Assembly (NCBI RefSeq): GCF_014164775.1
Contig: NZ_JACJGB010000003.1
Span: 248,001-312,000, forward strand
DNA length: 64,000 nt
Direction of reading: 5' to 3'
Source: Tessaracoccus sp. MC1679
Lineage (GTDB): Bacteria; Actinomycetota; Actinomycetes; Propionibacteriales; Propionibacteriaceae
Each line of letters begins with the position of its first letter. The first letter of the stretch is position 1. Both the position numbers and the translations under genes were made by a program. Below the pieces are notes generated by a model. It worked only from the letters and a program-made list of their open reading frames with translations, made no database searches and was not told the DNA's origin. Shown here piece after piece: positions 1 to 10,711 of the stretch.

Positions 1-1907
<1,907 letters not shown>

Positions 1908-1911
<4 letters not shown>

Positions 1912-2666
1912 AGCTCAAGCTACGTATCTGGCGTCAGGCCGGCCCGGGTGCAGCCGGCCGGATGGTCGAGTACGACCTGGACGGCGTGTCGGACGACATG
2001 TCCTTCCTGGAGATGCTTGATCTGCTCAACGAGAACCTCACCCAACGCAACGAGGAGCCGGTGGCCTTCGACCACGACTGTCGCGAGGGTATCTGCGGCA
2101 TGTGCGGCGTCGTCATCAACGGCATCGCCCACGGCGCCCCGGAGGGTGTCCGGACCACCACCTGCCAGTTGCACATGCGCTCGTTCGCCGATGGGGCCAC
2201 CATCGACATCGAGCCGTGGCGGGCGGGCGCCTTCCCGGTGCTGAAGGACCTCGCTGTCGACCGCACCTCGTTCGACCGGATCATCCAGGCCGGCGGTTTC
2301 ATCTCCTCCAACACCGGCTCGGCGCCGGACGCCCACGCCACTCCCGCCCCGAAGCGGGAGGCCGACGTGGCTTTCGACAATGCCACCTGCATCGGTTGTG
2401 GCGCGTGTGTCGCGGCCTGTCCCAACAGCTCCGCCATGCTCTTCACCGCGGCGAAGATCATGCACCTGGCGATGCTGCCCCAGGGCCAGCCCGAGCGGTA
2501 CCGCCGGGTGAAGTCCATGGTGGCGCAGCACGACGAAGAGGGCTTCGGCAACTGCACCAACATCGGCGAATGCGCCGCGGTGTGCCCCAAGGGCATCCCG
2601 CTGGAGTCGATCTCGGCGCTCAACAGGGACCTGATCTCCGCCATGTTCAAGAAGGACGGGAAGTGA
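1908..2666 (+). CDS. sdhB: Succinate dehydrogenase iron-sulfur subunit
   Basis: Electron-transfer subunit of complex II, 252 residues, starting with GTG in a 4-base overlap with sdhA. The N-terminal ferredoxin-like domain carries the [2Fe-2S] ligands Cys58, Cys63, Cys66 and Cys86 ([10 protein letters not shown]...TTTC). The C-terminal domain carries the cluster motifs [12 protein letters not shown] and [15 protein letters not shown] for the [4Fe-4S] and third clusters. No further sdh gene follows: the next gene is rplS after a hairpin, so sdhB ends the operon. Confidence 0.95.
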
Positions 2667-2747
2667 GTTTCTGCCGCTGAAAGCGACAGAAACTCAGGTT
2701 GAGTAAGGACGAGCCGCCAGGCGAGTCCGCATCGAAACAATCGCGAG

Positions 2748-2775
2748 GGGCCCGGGCACTCAGCCCGGGCCCTTC
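2748..2775 (+). terminator. Probable terminator hairpin after sdhB
   Basis: Ten-base perfect inverted repeat GGGCCCGGGC / GCCCGGGCCC with a 5-base loop, followed by only two T residues. It lies about 80 bases after the sdhB stop and before the rplS promoter region, so it probably ends the sdh transcript. Confidence 0.7.
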
Positions 2776-2829
2776 GTGATGCTCAGTCCACCTCAGTCGC
2801 CGCTCTGGAGGCAGGGGAGAGGGGCGAAT

Positions 2830-2858
2830 TTTCCGGCCTCGTCGTCGTCTGCCATAAT
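2830..2858 (+). promoter_or_regulatory. Candidate rplS promoter
   Basis: A CATAAT box (2853-2858) is preceded by a weak TTTCCG (2830-2835) at 17-base spacing. A leader of about 120 bases would follow before the rplS start, long enough to hold regulatory structure. The rest of the 2667-2983 gap holds only the sdhB hairpin and this leader. Confidence 0.35.
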
Positions 2859-2983
2859 GACTAGTCGTTGCCCATACCCGGGCAGCCCGGATTCGTCGCA
2901 GCTCCTGCCACTGGGGGACTGTCTGTGGCCGTCCGGTCAGATCAAACCGCGGTGACCTGTGGCACTGACGGAAGGGTTCACAC

Positions 2984-3334
2984 ATGACCAACCAGCTGAT
3001 CCAGCAGGTCAACAAGGCCTCGCTTCGCGACGACATCCCGGACTTCCGCGCCGGTGACTCGGTGAAGGTGCACGTCAAGGTCGTCGAGGGCGCGCGATCC
3101 CGCGTGCAGGTCTTCGCGGGCGTCGTCATCGCACGCAACGCCGGTGACGTCCAGGAGGCGTTCACGGTCCGCAAGGTGAGCTTCGGCGTCGGTGTCGAGC
3201 GCACCTTCCCGCTGCACAGCCCTATCATCGAGAAGATCGAGGTTGAGCGCCGTGGAGACGTGCGTCGTGCCAAGCTGTACTACCTGCGCGGCCTGCGCGG
3301 CAAGGCCGCCAAGATCAAGGAGAAGCGCTACTGA
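2984..3334 (+). CDS. rplS: 50S ribosomal protein L19
   Basis: L19 sits at the 30S-50S interface of the ribosome. The 116 residues match the usual family length and contain the typical core [17 protein letters not shown] and the basic C-terminus AAKIKEKRY. The ATG is preceded by GGAAGGG. In many bacteria rplS follows rpsP-rimM-trmD. Here it stands alone with its own promoter region and terminator, between sdhB and lepB. Confidence 0.97.
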   Translation: MTNQLIQQVNKASLRDDIPDFRAGDSVKVHVKVVEGARSRVQVFAGVVIARNAGDVQEAFTVRKVSFGVGVERTFPLHSPIIEKIEVERRGDVRRAKLYYLRGLRGKAAKIKEKRY

Positions 3335-3358
3335 GCGCTCACTCCGTTCGAGCAATGC

Positions 3359-3390
3359 AACCGCCGGTGGCCCGTGGCCGCCGGCGGTTC
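3359..3390 (+). terminator. Hairpin after rplS
   Basis: A 14-base inverted repeat (AACCGCCGGTGGCC pairing with GGCCGCCGGCGGTT, one G-U pair) with a 3-base loop lies 25 bases after the rplS stop. There is no T-run, so termination may be partial or Rho-assisted. Confidence 0.65.
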
Positions 3391-3467
3391 GTCGTGTCCG
3401 GGCCCCGTGAGGACTCGCGGTATGCTCTGGGGAGCGCCTGCCGCTCCGCCCCCGAAGGACTGAACTC

Positions 3468-4238
3468 TTGAACTCGACGACCGATTCGCTCGAAGACGCC
3501 CCGGCGCACCGCAGCTTCGGACGGAAGCTTCTAGGGTGGCTCACCGAGGGCGTGCTGATCCTGATCGGCGCAGTCGTCATCGCCACGCTCCTGCGCACCT
3601 TCGTCGGGCAGATGTTCGTCATCCCGTCCGGCTCCATGGAGAACACCCTCAAAGTCAACGACAGGGTACTTGTTGCCAAGTTCGGTGGCTTCCAGCGCGG
3701 CGACGTAGTGGTGTTCGAGGACCCGGGATCCTGGCTCGGGCCCAGCACCCCGTCGACCAATCCCGTCAAGATCGCGCTCGAGTTCGTGGGGGTGCTGCCC
3801 AGCTCCGGGACCGAACACCTGATCAAGCGGGTGGTCGGGATGCCTGGAGATCATGTGCGCAGCACCGAGGACGGGAAGATCGAGGTCAACGGCTCGGTCC
3901 TCGACGAGACGGGCTACCTCTACAGCGAGGAGGGCATTCAGGTGGCGCCGGTCACGGTCCCCTTCGACATCGTCGTGCCCGCGGACCGGCTCTTCGTGAT
4001 GGGTGACCACCGCAACGCGTCGGCTGATTCCCGATGCCGGCTGGCGGAGGTCTCGCAGAACCCGGGGGAGAGTGCCTTCGTGCCCACCAGCAAGGTGGTG
4101 GGCGCCGCAGTGGCCATCGTGTCCCCCCTGGACCGGCTCGCCACCTTTACGCTCCCTGAGACTTTCACGGAAGTCCCGGCTGCCGTGGAGCCCGCGCCCG
4201 AGGAGCCCGAGCTCATCCATGTGGAGCCCGGCTGCTGA
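3468..4238 (+). CDS. lepB: Signal peptidase I
   Basis: Membrane-bound serine protease that removes signal peptides from secreted proteins. The start is TTG at 3468, placed by GAAGGA eight bases upstream. An N-terminal membrane helix lies at about residues 22-44. The catalytic serine is Ser56 in IPSGSM and the general base is Lys120 in LIKRVVGMPGD. The C-terminal box MGDHRNASADSR is present. Length 256 residues, ending in an acidic proline-rich tail. A TATGCT box at 3421-3426 may serve as its -10 element. The stop overlaps the rnhB start by one base (TGATG), so the two genes are co-translated. Confidence 0.95.
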   Translation: MNSTTDSLEDAPAHRSFGRKLLGWLTEGVLILIGAVVIATLLRTFVGQMFVIPSGSMENTLKVNDRVLVAKFGGFQRGDVVVFEDPGSWLGPSTPSTNPVKIALEFVGVLPSSGTEHLIKRVVGMPGDHVRSTEDGKIEVNGSVLDETGYLYSEEGIQVAPVTVPFDIVVPADRLFVMGDHRNASADSRCRLAEVSQNPGESAFVPTSKVVGAAVAIVSPLDRLATFTLPETFTEVPAAVEPAPEEPELIHVEPGC

Positions 4239-4870
4239 TGATCCGGCTCGGACGGGGTGCCTACGGGTACGAGCGGGCTTTGGTGCGCGCGGGCCTGGGG
4301 CCGGTGGCGGGCGCCGACGAGGCAGGCAGGGGAGCCTGCGCCGGTCCGCTTGTGGCGGCGGCGGTCATTCTGGACCCGGGCCGCCCGATCGTCGGCCTCG
4401 ATGATTCCAAAGTGCTGTCCGAGGCGACGCGCGAACGATTGTTCGAGGAGATCACCCGCCGTGCCACGGCCGTGGCAGTGGCGGTGGTCGAGGCCGACGA
4501 GTGCGATCGTCTGGGCATGCACCAGGCAGACCTGCAGGGGCTGCGACGGGCGGTCGGCCGGCTGGATGTGGCACCCAACTTCGTGTTGACCGACGGATTC
4601 GCCGTCGACGGACTGGGTGTCCCGGGGCTGGCGATGTGGAAGGGGGACAAGGTGGCCGCCTGTGTGAGCGCGGCCTCCATCATCGCGAAGGTGACGCGCG
4701 ACCGCATCATGGTGGCTCACGACGCTTCATATCCGGCCTACGGGTTCGCCGTCCACAAGGGGTATTGCACCTCGGTCCACCAGTCCGCGCTGGACCGGCA
4801 CGGACCCTCGGCCATCCACCGGTGGTGCTTCGACAACGTGTCGAGAACGGCTAGAGTGTTGGAACCATGA
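4238..4870 (+). CDS. rnhB: Ribonuclease HII
   Basis: Removes ribonucleotides and RNA from RNA-DNA hybrids in the cytoplasm. The 210-residue protein carries the catalytic acidic residues in VAGADEAGRG near the N-terminus, LTDGFAVDG in the middle, and SIIAKVTRDRIM. It overlaps lepB by one base and the next gene by four (ATGA), so lepB-rnhB-DUF2469 form one transcription unit. The lepB-rnhB pairing is common in actinobacteria. Confidence 0.95.
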   Translation: MIRLGRGAYGYERALVRAGLGPVAGADEAGRGACAGPLVAAAVILDPGRPIVGLDDSKVLSEATRERLFEEITRRATAVAVAVVEADECDRLGMHQADLQGLRRAVGRLDVAPNFVLTDGFAVDGLGVPGLAMWKGDKVAACVSAASIIAKVTRDRIMVAHDASYPAYGFAVHKGYCTSVHQSALDRHGPSAIHRWCFDNVSRTARVLEP

Positions 4871-5178
4871 GCGCCGAGGACCTAGAACAATACGAGAGCA
4901 AGCTTGAGCTCGACCTGTACCGCGAGTACAAGGACGTGGTGGGCATCTTCACCTACGCCGTGGAGACCGAGCGGCGCTTCTATCTGTGCAACGCCGTGGA
5001 TCTGAAGGTGCGCACTGAGGGCGGTGACGTCTACTACGAGGTCTCCATGGGTGACGCCTGGGTGTGGGACATGTACCGCCCGGCCCGATTCGTGAAGTCG
5101 GCGAAGGTGCTGACGTTCCGCGACGTGTCCATCGAGGAGATCGCGCACTCGGATCTGCAGGTGCCCGAAAACCAGTAG
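4867..5178 (+). CDS. DUF2469 family protein
   Basis: A 103-residue acidic protein of the actinobacteria-restricted DUF2469 family, recognised from the typical start MSAEDLEQYESKLELDLYRE and the WVWDMYRPARFV segment. Its function is not established. It starts inside rnhB (ATGA overlap), the usual neighbourhood for this family, which suggests a housekeeping role linked to rnhB or the genes that follow. Confidence 0.9.
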   Translation: MSAEDLEQYESKLELDLYREYKDVVGIFTYAVETERRFYLCNAVDLKVRTEGGDVYYEVSMGDAWVWDMYRPARFVKSAKVLTFRDVSIEEIAHSDLQVPENQ

Positions 5179-5247
5179 TCCCACCACCTGTGGATAACGG
5201 GATTGAGGTGGTGTCGCTTCCGATCAAGGGATCGGAAGGTGGTGGCC

Positions 5248-5619
5248 ATGGAAACCCCAACACAGGCCCTCGGGCGCCGCGGCGAAGACAAGGCCGTGGA
5301 GTATCTGGAAGCCCGCGGCTGGCGGGTGCTGGAACGCAACTGGCGTTGCCGCGAGGGCGAGATCGACATCGTCGCAGCAGAACCGGACGGGAAGACGCTC
5401 GTCGTCGTGGAGGTGAAGTCACGCTCAGGGTTGGGCTTCGGCTCGCCGATTGAGACCATCACCTACGCGAAGGCCTGCCGGTTGCGCAGGCTTGCCGCGC
5501 TGTACGTCAGGCAGTCAGGGTTGCGCCCCAAGCTCATCCGCGTGGATGGCATCGGCGTGCTCTGGCCGCGCGGTGGCGAATGCGAGTTCACCTACGCTCG
5601 AGGGATCGACGAATGGTAG
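5248..5619 (+). CDS. YraN/UPF0102 family nuclease-like protein
   Basis: 123 residues with the PD-(D/E)XK-like endonuclease fold typical of UPF0102: GRRGEDKAVEYLEARGW, then REGEIDIVA and VVVEVKSRSG, which hold the conserved E/D and ExK residues. The ATG at 5248 is chosen because GGAAGGTGGT precedes it and homologues begin near here; a longer frame from 5203 has no family support. It overlaps comM by 7 bases. The yraN-comM-dprA order is widespread in bacteria. Confidence 0.88.
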   Translation: METPTQALGRRGEDKAVEYLEARGWRVLERNWRCREGEIDIVAAEPDGKTLVVVEVKSRSGLGFGSPIETITYAKACRLRRLAALYVRQSGLRPKLIRVDGIGVLWPRGGECEFTYARGIDEW

Positions 5620-7151
5620 GCCGACGGGTGTGGTCGGTGGCACTGTCCGGGATCAACGGCTTTCCTGTCGAGGTTGAGGCCGCCAAGGGAGGCGGGCTGC
5701 CGAGAGTTCAGCTGGTGGGTCTTCCCGACGCCGCGCTGAGCGAGGCCAAGGCGCGGGTGCGGGCAGCCGTCCTGGCCACCGGCTTGTCCTGGCCCCCGGG
5801 GCTGGTCACCATCAATCTGTCGCCTGCGGGCCTCCCGAAGGCCGGCACCCACTACGACGTGGCCATCGCCGTGGCGGCGCTCATCGCGGAGGGCCAGATG
5901 GAACTCGTCTCGGACACCCGCACAGTCCTGGTGGGCGAACTGGGCCTGGATGGCCGGATCCGCAAGGTCCGCGGGGTGCTCCCCGCGATGCTTGCGGCGG
6001 CCAAGGCGGGATTCGAACGGGCGATCGTGCCTGCGGGTCAACAGGCTGAGGCGTCCCTCGTGCCGGGCCTCACCGTGTGGGGGGCCGGCCGGCTTGCCGA
6101 GGTTGTCGATCTGCTGGAGGGCAAGCCGGTCTTCAACCCCACTGAGGCCGCCCCCGCGTCCTCGCCTCCCCTCGAAGGCCCCGCGGGCTTCACCCCTGAC
6201 CTGGCAGACGTCGTCGGTCACCAGGACGGCAAGTTCGCCCTGGAGGTGGCTGCCGCCGGGCGGCACCACCTGTTCCTCCATGGCTCTCCAGGCGTGGGCA
6301 AGACCATGCTCGCGGCCCGCCTTCCATCCATCCTCCCGGACCTGGCGGAACAGGAGGCGGTGGAGGTCTCCGCCATCCACTCCCTGGCCGGCCGGGAGCT
6401 CACAGGGCTCATCCAACGGCCACCCTATGCGGACCCGCACCACTCCGTGACCCCGGTGGCGCTCGTGGGTGGCGGCACTTCCGAACTCAAACCCGGGGCG
6501 ATCTCGATGGCGCACCGTGGCGTGCTCTTCCTGGATGAGGCTCCAGATTTCGGTGCCAAACTCGACGCCCTGCGGACCCCCCTGGAGGACGGCACCATCA
6601 CGGTGAGCAGGGCCAGGCACACCACCACGTTTCCTGCCCGATTCCAGCTCATCATGGCCGCCAATCCGTGTCCCTGCGGCTCCCATGGCGTGGCTGGCAT
6701 GGAGTGCACCTGCGATCCGATGAGAGTGCGACGGTACCAGGAGCGGATGAGCGGGCCCATCCTGGACAGAATCGACATCAAGCACCAGATGGCGGGCATC
6801 AACAGGGTCCTGCTGGACGTGGCCTCTGGCAGCGCCGAGTCCAGCGCCACGGTGCTGTCGCGGGTGGTGGAGGCCCGTGACAGGCAGCGTCGCCGCCTTG
6901 CAGACACGCCGTGGTCCACCAACGGTGAGGTGCCGGGCCCTTATCTCCGCCAGCAGCTGAGCCTCCCGACGGATCTCGGCGTGCTGAACACGGCGCTCCA
7001 GAGGGGTGTGCTCAGCGCCCGAGGTGTGGACAAGGTGATCAGGCTGGCCTGGACCCTCACGGACCTCGCCGGCCGGGACAGGGTGGGCAGCCGTGAGCTG
7101 CGGGCCGCGCTCCACCTCAGGCAGGGCGAGCAGCGGAGGGGCGCCGCATGA
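5613..7151 (+). CDS. comM: ComM/YifB family Mg-chelatase-like AAA+ ATPase
   Basis: About 512 residues. The N-terminal domain (IEVEAAKGGGLPRVQLVGLPD-type start, residues 1-170) is followed by an AAA+ module with Walker A GSPGVGKTML and Walker B VLFLDEA, a CPCGSHG...CTC cysteine cluster, and a C-terminal Mg-chelatase domain. ComM helicases promote branch migration during integration of transformed DNA in naturally competent bacteria, but the gene also occurs in species not known to be competent. The ATG at 5613 is preceded by GAGGGA and overlaps the end of yraN. It overlaps dprA by four bases. Confidence 0.92.
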   Translation: MVGRRVWSVALSGINGFPVEVEAAKGGGLPRVQLVGLPDAALSEAKARVRAAVLATGLSWPPGLVTINLSPAGLPKAGTHYDVAIAVAALIAEGQMELVSDTRTVLVGELGLDGRIRKVRGVLPAMLAAAKAGFERAIVPAGQQAEASLVPGLTVWGAGRLAEVVDLLEGKPVFNPTEAAPASSPPLEGPAGFTPDLADVVGHQDGKFALEVAAAGRHHLFLHGSPGVGKTMLAARLPSILPDLAEQEAVEVSAIHSLAGRELTGLIQRPPYADPHHSVTPVALVGGGTSELKPGAISMAHRGVLFLDEAPDFGAKLDALRTPLEDGTITVSRARHTTTFPARFQLIMAANPCPCGSHGVAGMECTCDPMRVRRYQERMSGPILDRIDIKHQMAGINRVLLDVASGSAESSATVLSRVVEARDRQRRRLADTPWSTNGEVPGPYLRQQLSLPTDLGVLNTALQRGVLSARGVDKVIRLAWTLTDLAGRDRVGSRELRAALHLRQGEQRRGAA

Positions 7152-8260
7152 GCGTCACTGAACGCACGGCCCGGATGGGTCTCTGCTCCCTCCATCCCCT
7201 GGGCTCGCCCCCGCTGGTCAAGGCTGTGGAGGAGTTCGGCGCAGTGGACGTGTGGCGCGGCCTCCTGGCGCAACCCGACGGTGGGGCGCTGTCACGCAAG
7301 GCAGCCCTGGTGGACACGGGCCTCGTGGAGCGTGCGGCCGCGGCGTGCGGGGCCCGCTTTCTCATCCCCTCGGACCAGGAGTGGCCCGCCCGGCTCGGTG
7401 ACCTCTACAGGGCCAACGTCGCTGGGCAGACCGGGCCGCCGTTCGGGCTCTGGGTACGCGGCGCCTCGTTGGAGGGCCTGGAGGGTGGCGTGGCTGTGGT
7501 CGGGGCCAGGGCCTGCACCTCGTACGGGGAGCAAGCATCCATCACACTCGCCGCAGACCTCGCGGCAGCAGGCACTCCGGTCATCTCCGGGTTGGCCTTC
7601 GGGGTGGATGCGGCCGCCCACCGCGGCGCCCTGGGGGTCCAGGGACTCACGGCCGCTGTGGTCGCCAGCGGACTGGATGACCCGTACCCCACCGCCAACG
7701 CGCGCCTCGCGCAGGCGGTGGCAGGATCCGGAGCACTGCTCTCCGAGCTCCCCCCCGGGGCTCGGCCCACCAGATACGCCTTCCTCGCCAGGAACCGGCT
7801 TATCGCAGCCCTGTCGGAAGCCGTGGTGGTCGTCGAGGCCTCCTCGCGCTCCGGGGCGAAGAACACGGCCTCCTGGGGCCTGGCGCTGGGGCGTCACGTG
7901 ATGGCAGTGCCTGGGCCCATCACCTCGTCGTTGTCAGCCACACCCCATCGACTCATCCGCGACGGCGAGGCGGTGCTGGTGTCCACCGCCCAGGAGATCC
8001 TTGCGCTGATGGCCCCCCTCGGAACCGCGCCGGAGCCCTCCGGGAGGGGGGCGAACCGGCCGATGGACACGCTGGCCCCACCGCTCAGGGAGATCAGGGA
8101 AGCCGTGCACACCCGTGAGGAGGTGACGGCATCGGAATTGGCGGCCCGCACAGGCCAGACCATGGTGGAGGCGTTGGCCAACGCGGCCGAACTCGTCGAA
8201 TCCGGTTGGCTGGCGGAGGGGGAGGAAGGCGGCTTCCGCCTCCCGGGGCGCTGTCGCTAA
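7148..8260 (+). CDS. dprA: DNA-processing protein DprA
   Basis: Loads RecA on incoming single-stranded DNA. The 370 residues include the Rossmann-like core with VAVVGARACTSYG, ISGLAFGVDAAAHRGAL and ALSEAVVVVEASSRSGAKNTASW, and a C-terminal winged-helix-like segment (residues 300-365). It starts in a 4-base overlap with comM. Its TAA stop overlaps the TAG stop of the convergent ECF S-component gene by four bases. Confidence 0.94.
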   Translation: MSVTERTARMGLCSLHPLGSPPLVKAVEEFGAVDVWRGLLAQPDGGALSRKAALVDTGLVERAAAACGARFLIPSDQEWPARLGDLYRANVAGQTGPPFGLWVRGASLEGLEGGVAVVGARACTSYGEQASITLAADLAAAGTPVISGLAFGVDAAAHRGALGVQGLTAAVVASGLDDPYPTANARLAQAVAGSGALLSELPPGARPTRYAFLARNRLIAALSEAVVVVEASSRSGAKNTASWGLALGRHVMAVPGPITSSLSATPHRLIRDGEAVLVSTAQEILALMAPLGTAPEPSGRGANRPMDTLAPPLREIREAVHTREEVTASELAARTGQTMVEALANAAELVESGWLAEGEEGGFRLPGRCR

Positions 8261-9162
8261 ACCCTCTCGGCGGTGGCAGGGGACAGCTGCTCCCGGGCGG
8301 AGGCGAGCCCTTCGGTCGTCCCGGCCTGAAGACGACTCCCCGCCACGATCCGTCCCATCCCAGAGGCTCGCCTCAGGACGACGAGGACGGGGCGCCCGAG
8401 GAGCACGATCGCCAGCAGTGTGCTGATCGCCCGGCCCGTGTCCCAACCTCCGGTGGACGTGATCAGGGTGAACCAGCCGAACCGGGCCAGGTTCTCCGTC
8501 ATCGGGGCTCCGGCGACGTAGTCGAGGCTGCCCGCGCCACCGTCGATCCCCGTGATGAACGGCCAGAACCACATGTTCATCAGCGCGCCGTAAGCGTAGG
8601 CGGAGATGACGCCGAAGGCGCCCAGCATGGCCACCTCGGCCCCGCCCCGCACCCGCTTGGGGAGCAGCCCCGCCCCCAGGCCGATCCATGCGGCCCCCAA
8701 CATCTGGAACGGCAACCACGGCCCCACCCCGGCCGTCAGCAGCGCGGAGGCGAACATCGACAGGAAGCCCAGCAGATAGCCGAACCCGGGGCCGAAGACC
8801 CTCCCTGCAAGGATCAACAGGAAGAAGGCGGACTCCAGGCCGGCCGTGCCGGGGCCCAGCGCCGGCCTGAGTGCCGCGTTCAGGGCGGACAGCACGCCGA
8901 GCACAGCCAGCGACCGCGCATCGAGGCCGCCCTCGCTCACCTGGGCCACCACCAGCAGAAGCACCACCGGAAGCAGGGCGGCGAAGACGAACGGCGCGTC
9001 GCCCGTGTGTTGGGGGGTGACCCCGATGGCAGGGATGAGGAGAGGCCATCCGATCGCGAACAGCCCTAACAGGGATGAGGCGCCTATCACCGCCCAGGTC
9101 CGCCAGCCCAGCTGGACGCCGACGAGCGGAGCGGGAATCGTCACGGTGGATTCATCGCGCAT
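8257..9162 (-). CDS. ECF transporter S (substrate-binding) component, probably for cobalamin
   Basis: A 301-residue integral membrane protein with about seven hydrophobic segments and a typical ECF S-component core (AIGVTPQHTGDAPFVFAALL, YAYGALMNMWFW). It is the last gene of the minus-strand operon and overlaps the ATPase gene by 11 bases. Neighbouring fused EcfA and EcfT genes make an ECF transporter certain. The cobalamin riboswitch at the head of the operon makes B12 or a precursor the likely substrate (inference). The C-terminal 40 residues are polar and look cytoplasmic. Confidence 0.85.
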   Translation of the reverse strand: MRDESTVTIPAPLVGVQLGWRTWAVIGASSLLGLFAIGWPLLIPAIGVTPQHTGDAPFVFAALLPVVLLLVVAQVSEGGLDARSLAVLGVLSALNAALRPALGPGTAGLESAFFLLILAGRVFGPGFGYLLGFLSMFASALLTAGVGPWLPFQMLGAAWIGLGAGLLPKRVRGGAEVAMLGAFGVISAYAYGALMNMWFWPFITGIDGGAGSLDYVAGAPMTENLARFGWFTLITSTGGWDTGRAISTLLAIVLLGRPVLVVLRRASGMGRIVAGSRLQAGTTEGLASAREQLSPATAERV

Positions 9163-10711
9163 CGAGGTACTCCTGCACTGTCAGGATGGGGATCGGATTG
9201 GCCACCTTGGCCACCTGCGTGGCCAACAGCGCCGAGCCGGCGAGGATGTCGCGGGTGGGCCCGTCCGAAACCACCTCGCCCTCAGCCATCACCACCACGC
9301 GGGAGCAGCTCTGAGCCACCATCTCCACGTCATGGGTGGCGATCATCACGGCCCGGCCCTCGGCCGCCATCGCGGCGACGATGTCGGCGAGCACGGCCTT
9401 GGCCGCGTAGTCCAGGCCTCGGGTGGGTTCATCGAGCAGCACCACTGGGGGGTTGCCCGCCAGTTCCACGGCCAGCACCACAGCGAGCTTCTGCCCCTCG
9501 GAAAGGTCGCGAGGGTGGGCCTGGGGGTCGATGCCTGGGACCAGGCGCCGGAGGAGGGCCGCGGTTGTCCCCTCCGGGAGCCCGGCGGCCTGATCGCCGG
9601 CCAGGCATTCCGCCTCCACGGTGGCCAGGTACAACAGGTCGGTCGGAGTCTGCGGGACGAGGGCGACCCTGGCCCCATCCGTGAGGGTCACTCGGCCGGC
9701 GTCACGGCGTCCCGCGCCGTGAAGGGCCCACATCAGGCTGGACTTGCCGCAGCCGTTGCGCCCCATCAGGGCCGTCACCTCTCCTGCGTGCAGGCTGAGG
9801 TCGACATCGGACACCGCGACAGTCTCGCCGTACCGGACCACGAGGCCGTGGCCGGCCAGCACGCGCCCCCCCGGGACGGGTGCCGTGGGAAGCGCAGGGG
9901 GGAGCTCGAGCCATGCGCGGCGCTGCTCGGAGCCTGGACGCCTCGCCTCACGGATCGTCAGGGGGAGGGGCGACCATCCCAGCCTGGCGCCGAGCTCCAC
10001 CAGCGGCGGTTTGATGGGAGACAGTTCCAGCACGTCCCGAGTGGGGCCATGCAGGACCGTGCGTCCCACCAGGAGCACGCTGTCGGCAAACTCGATCACC
10101 CGTTCCATGCGGTGCTCGGCGATGACGACGGTGGTGCCAAGATCCCGCACCAACCGGCTGATGATCGCCAGGACTTCCTCCGCCGCGATCGGGTCCAGTG
10201 CGGAGGTGGGCTCGTCCAGGACGAGAACCTTCGGTGAGCTGGCCAGCACGCTGGCGATCGCCACCCGCTGCTGTTGGCCTCCGGAGAGGGTGCGCAGCGC
10301 CCGCGACCGCAGCTCGGCGATGCCCAACAGGTCGAGCGTTTCCTCCACGCGGCGCCGCATCTCCACAGCGGCGAACCCGAGTTGTTCCATGGAGTAGGCG
10401 ATCTCGTCCTCGACGGTGTCGGTGACGAAACCGGCCAGCGGGTCCTGGCCCACGTAGCCCACCGTCGTGGCGAGCTCGCGGGGCGGGAGAAAGGTGGTGT
10501 CGCGGCCGTCGATCCGGATGCGGCCGGTGCGCACCCCTCCGGTGAAGCGGGGGACGAGGTTGTTGATGCAGCCGAGCAGCGTTGACTTACCGCACCCCGT
10601 GGGGCCGACGACGAGGCACAGTTCGCCCTCGTCGATGGTGAAGCTCACACCGTTGAGCCTCAGGGTGTCGTTGGCGGCGTAGCGGAAGGAGATGTCGTCG
10701 AAACTGATCAT
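9152..10711 (-). CDS. ECF transporter energy-coupling ATPase, EcfA-EcfA' fusion
   Basis: 519 residues containing two complete ABC ATPase domains in one chain. Domain 1 has Walker A GPTGCGKST, signature LSGGQQQR and Walker B VLVLDEPTSALD. Domain 2 has GRNGCGKSS, a variant signature LSEGQKLA and VVLLDEPTRGLD. Together they power the transporter in place of separate EcfA1 and EcfA2. The ATG at 10711 (MISFDDISFRY) is chosen because the 32 residues before it are not ABC-like and would run into ecfT. It overlaps ecfT by 4 bases. Confidence 0.92.
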   Translation of the reverse strand: MISFDDISFRYAANDTLRLNGVSFTIDEGELCLVVGPTGCGKSTLLGCINNLVPRFTGGVRTGRIRIDGRDTTFLPPRELATTVGYVGQDPLAGFVTDTVEDEIAYSMEQLGFAAVEMRRRVEETLDLLGIAELRSRALRTLSGGQQQRVAIASVLASSPKVLVLDEPTSALDPIAAEEVLAIISRLVRDLGTTVVIAEHRMERVIEFADSVLLVGRTVLHGPTRDVLELSPIKPPLVELGARLGWSPLPLTIREARRPGSEQRRAWLELPPALPTAPVPGGRVLAGHGLVVRYGETVAVSDVDLSLHAGEVTALMGRNGCGKSSLMWALHGAGRRDAGRVTLTDGARVALVPQTPTDLLYLATVEAECLAGDQAAGLPEGTTAALLRRLVPGIDPQAHPRDLSEGQKLAVVLAVELAGNPPVVLLDEPTRGLDYAAKAVLADIVAAMAAEGRAVMIATHDVEMVAQSCSRVVVMAEGEVVSDGPTRDILAGSALLATQVAKVANPIPILTVQEYLDAR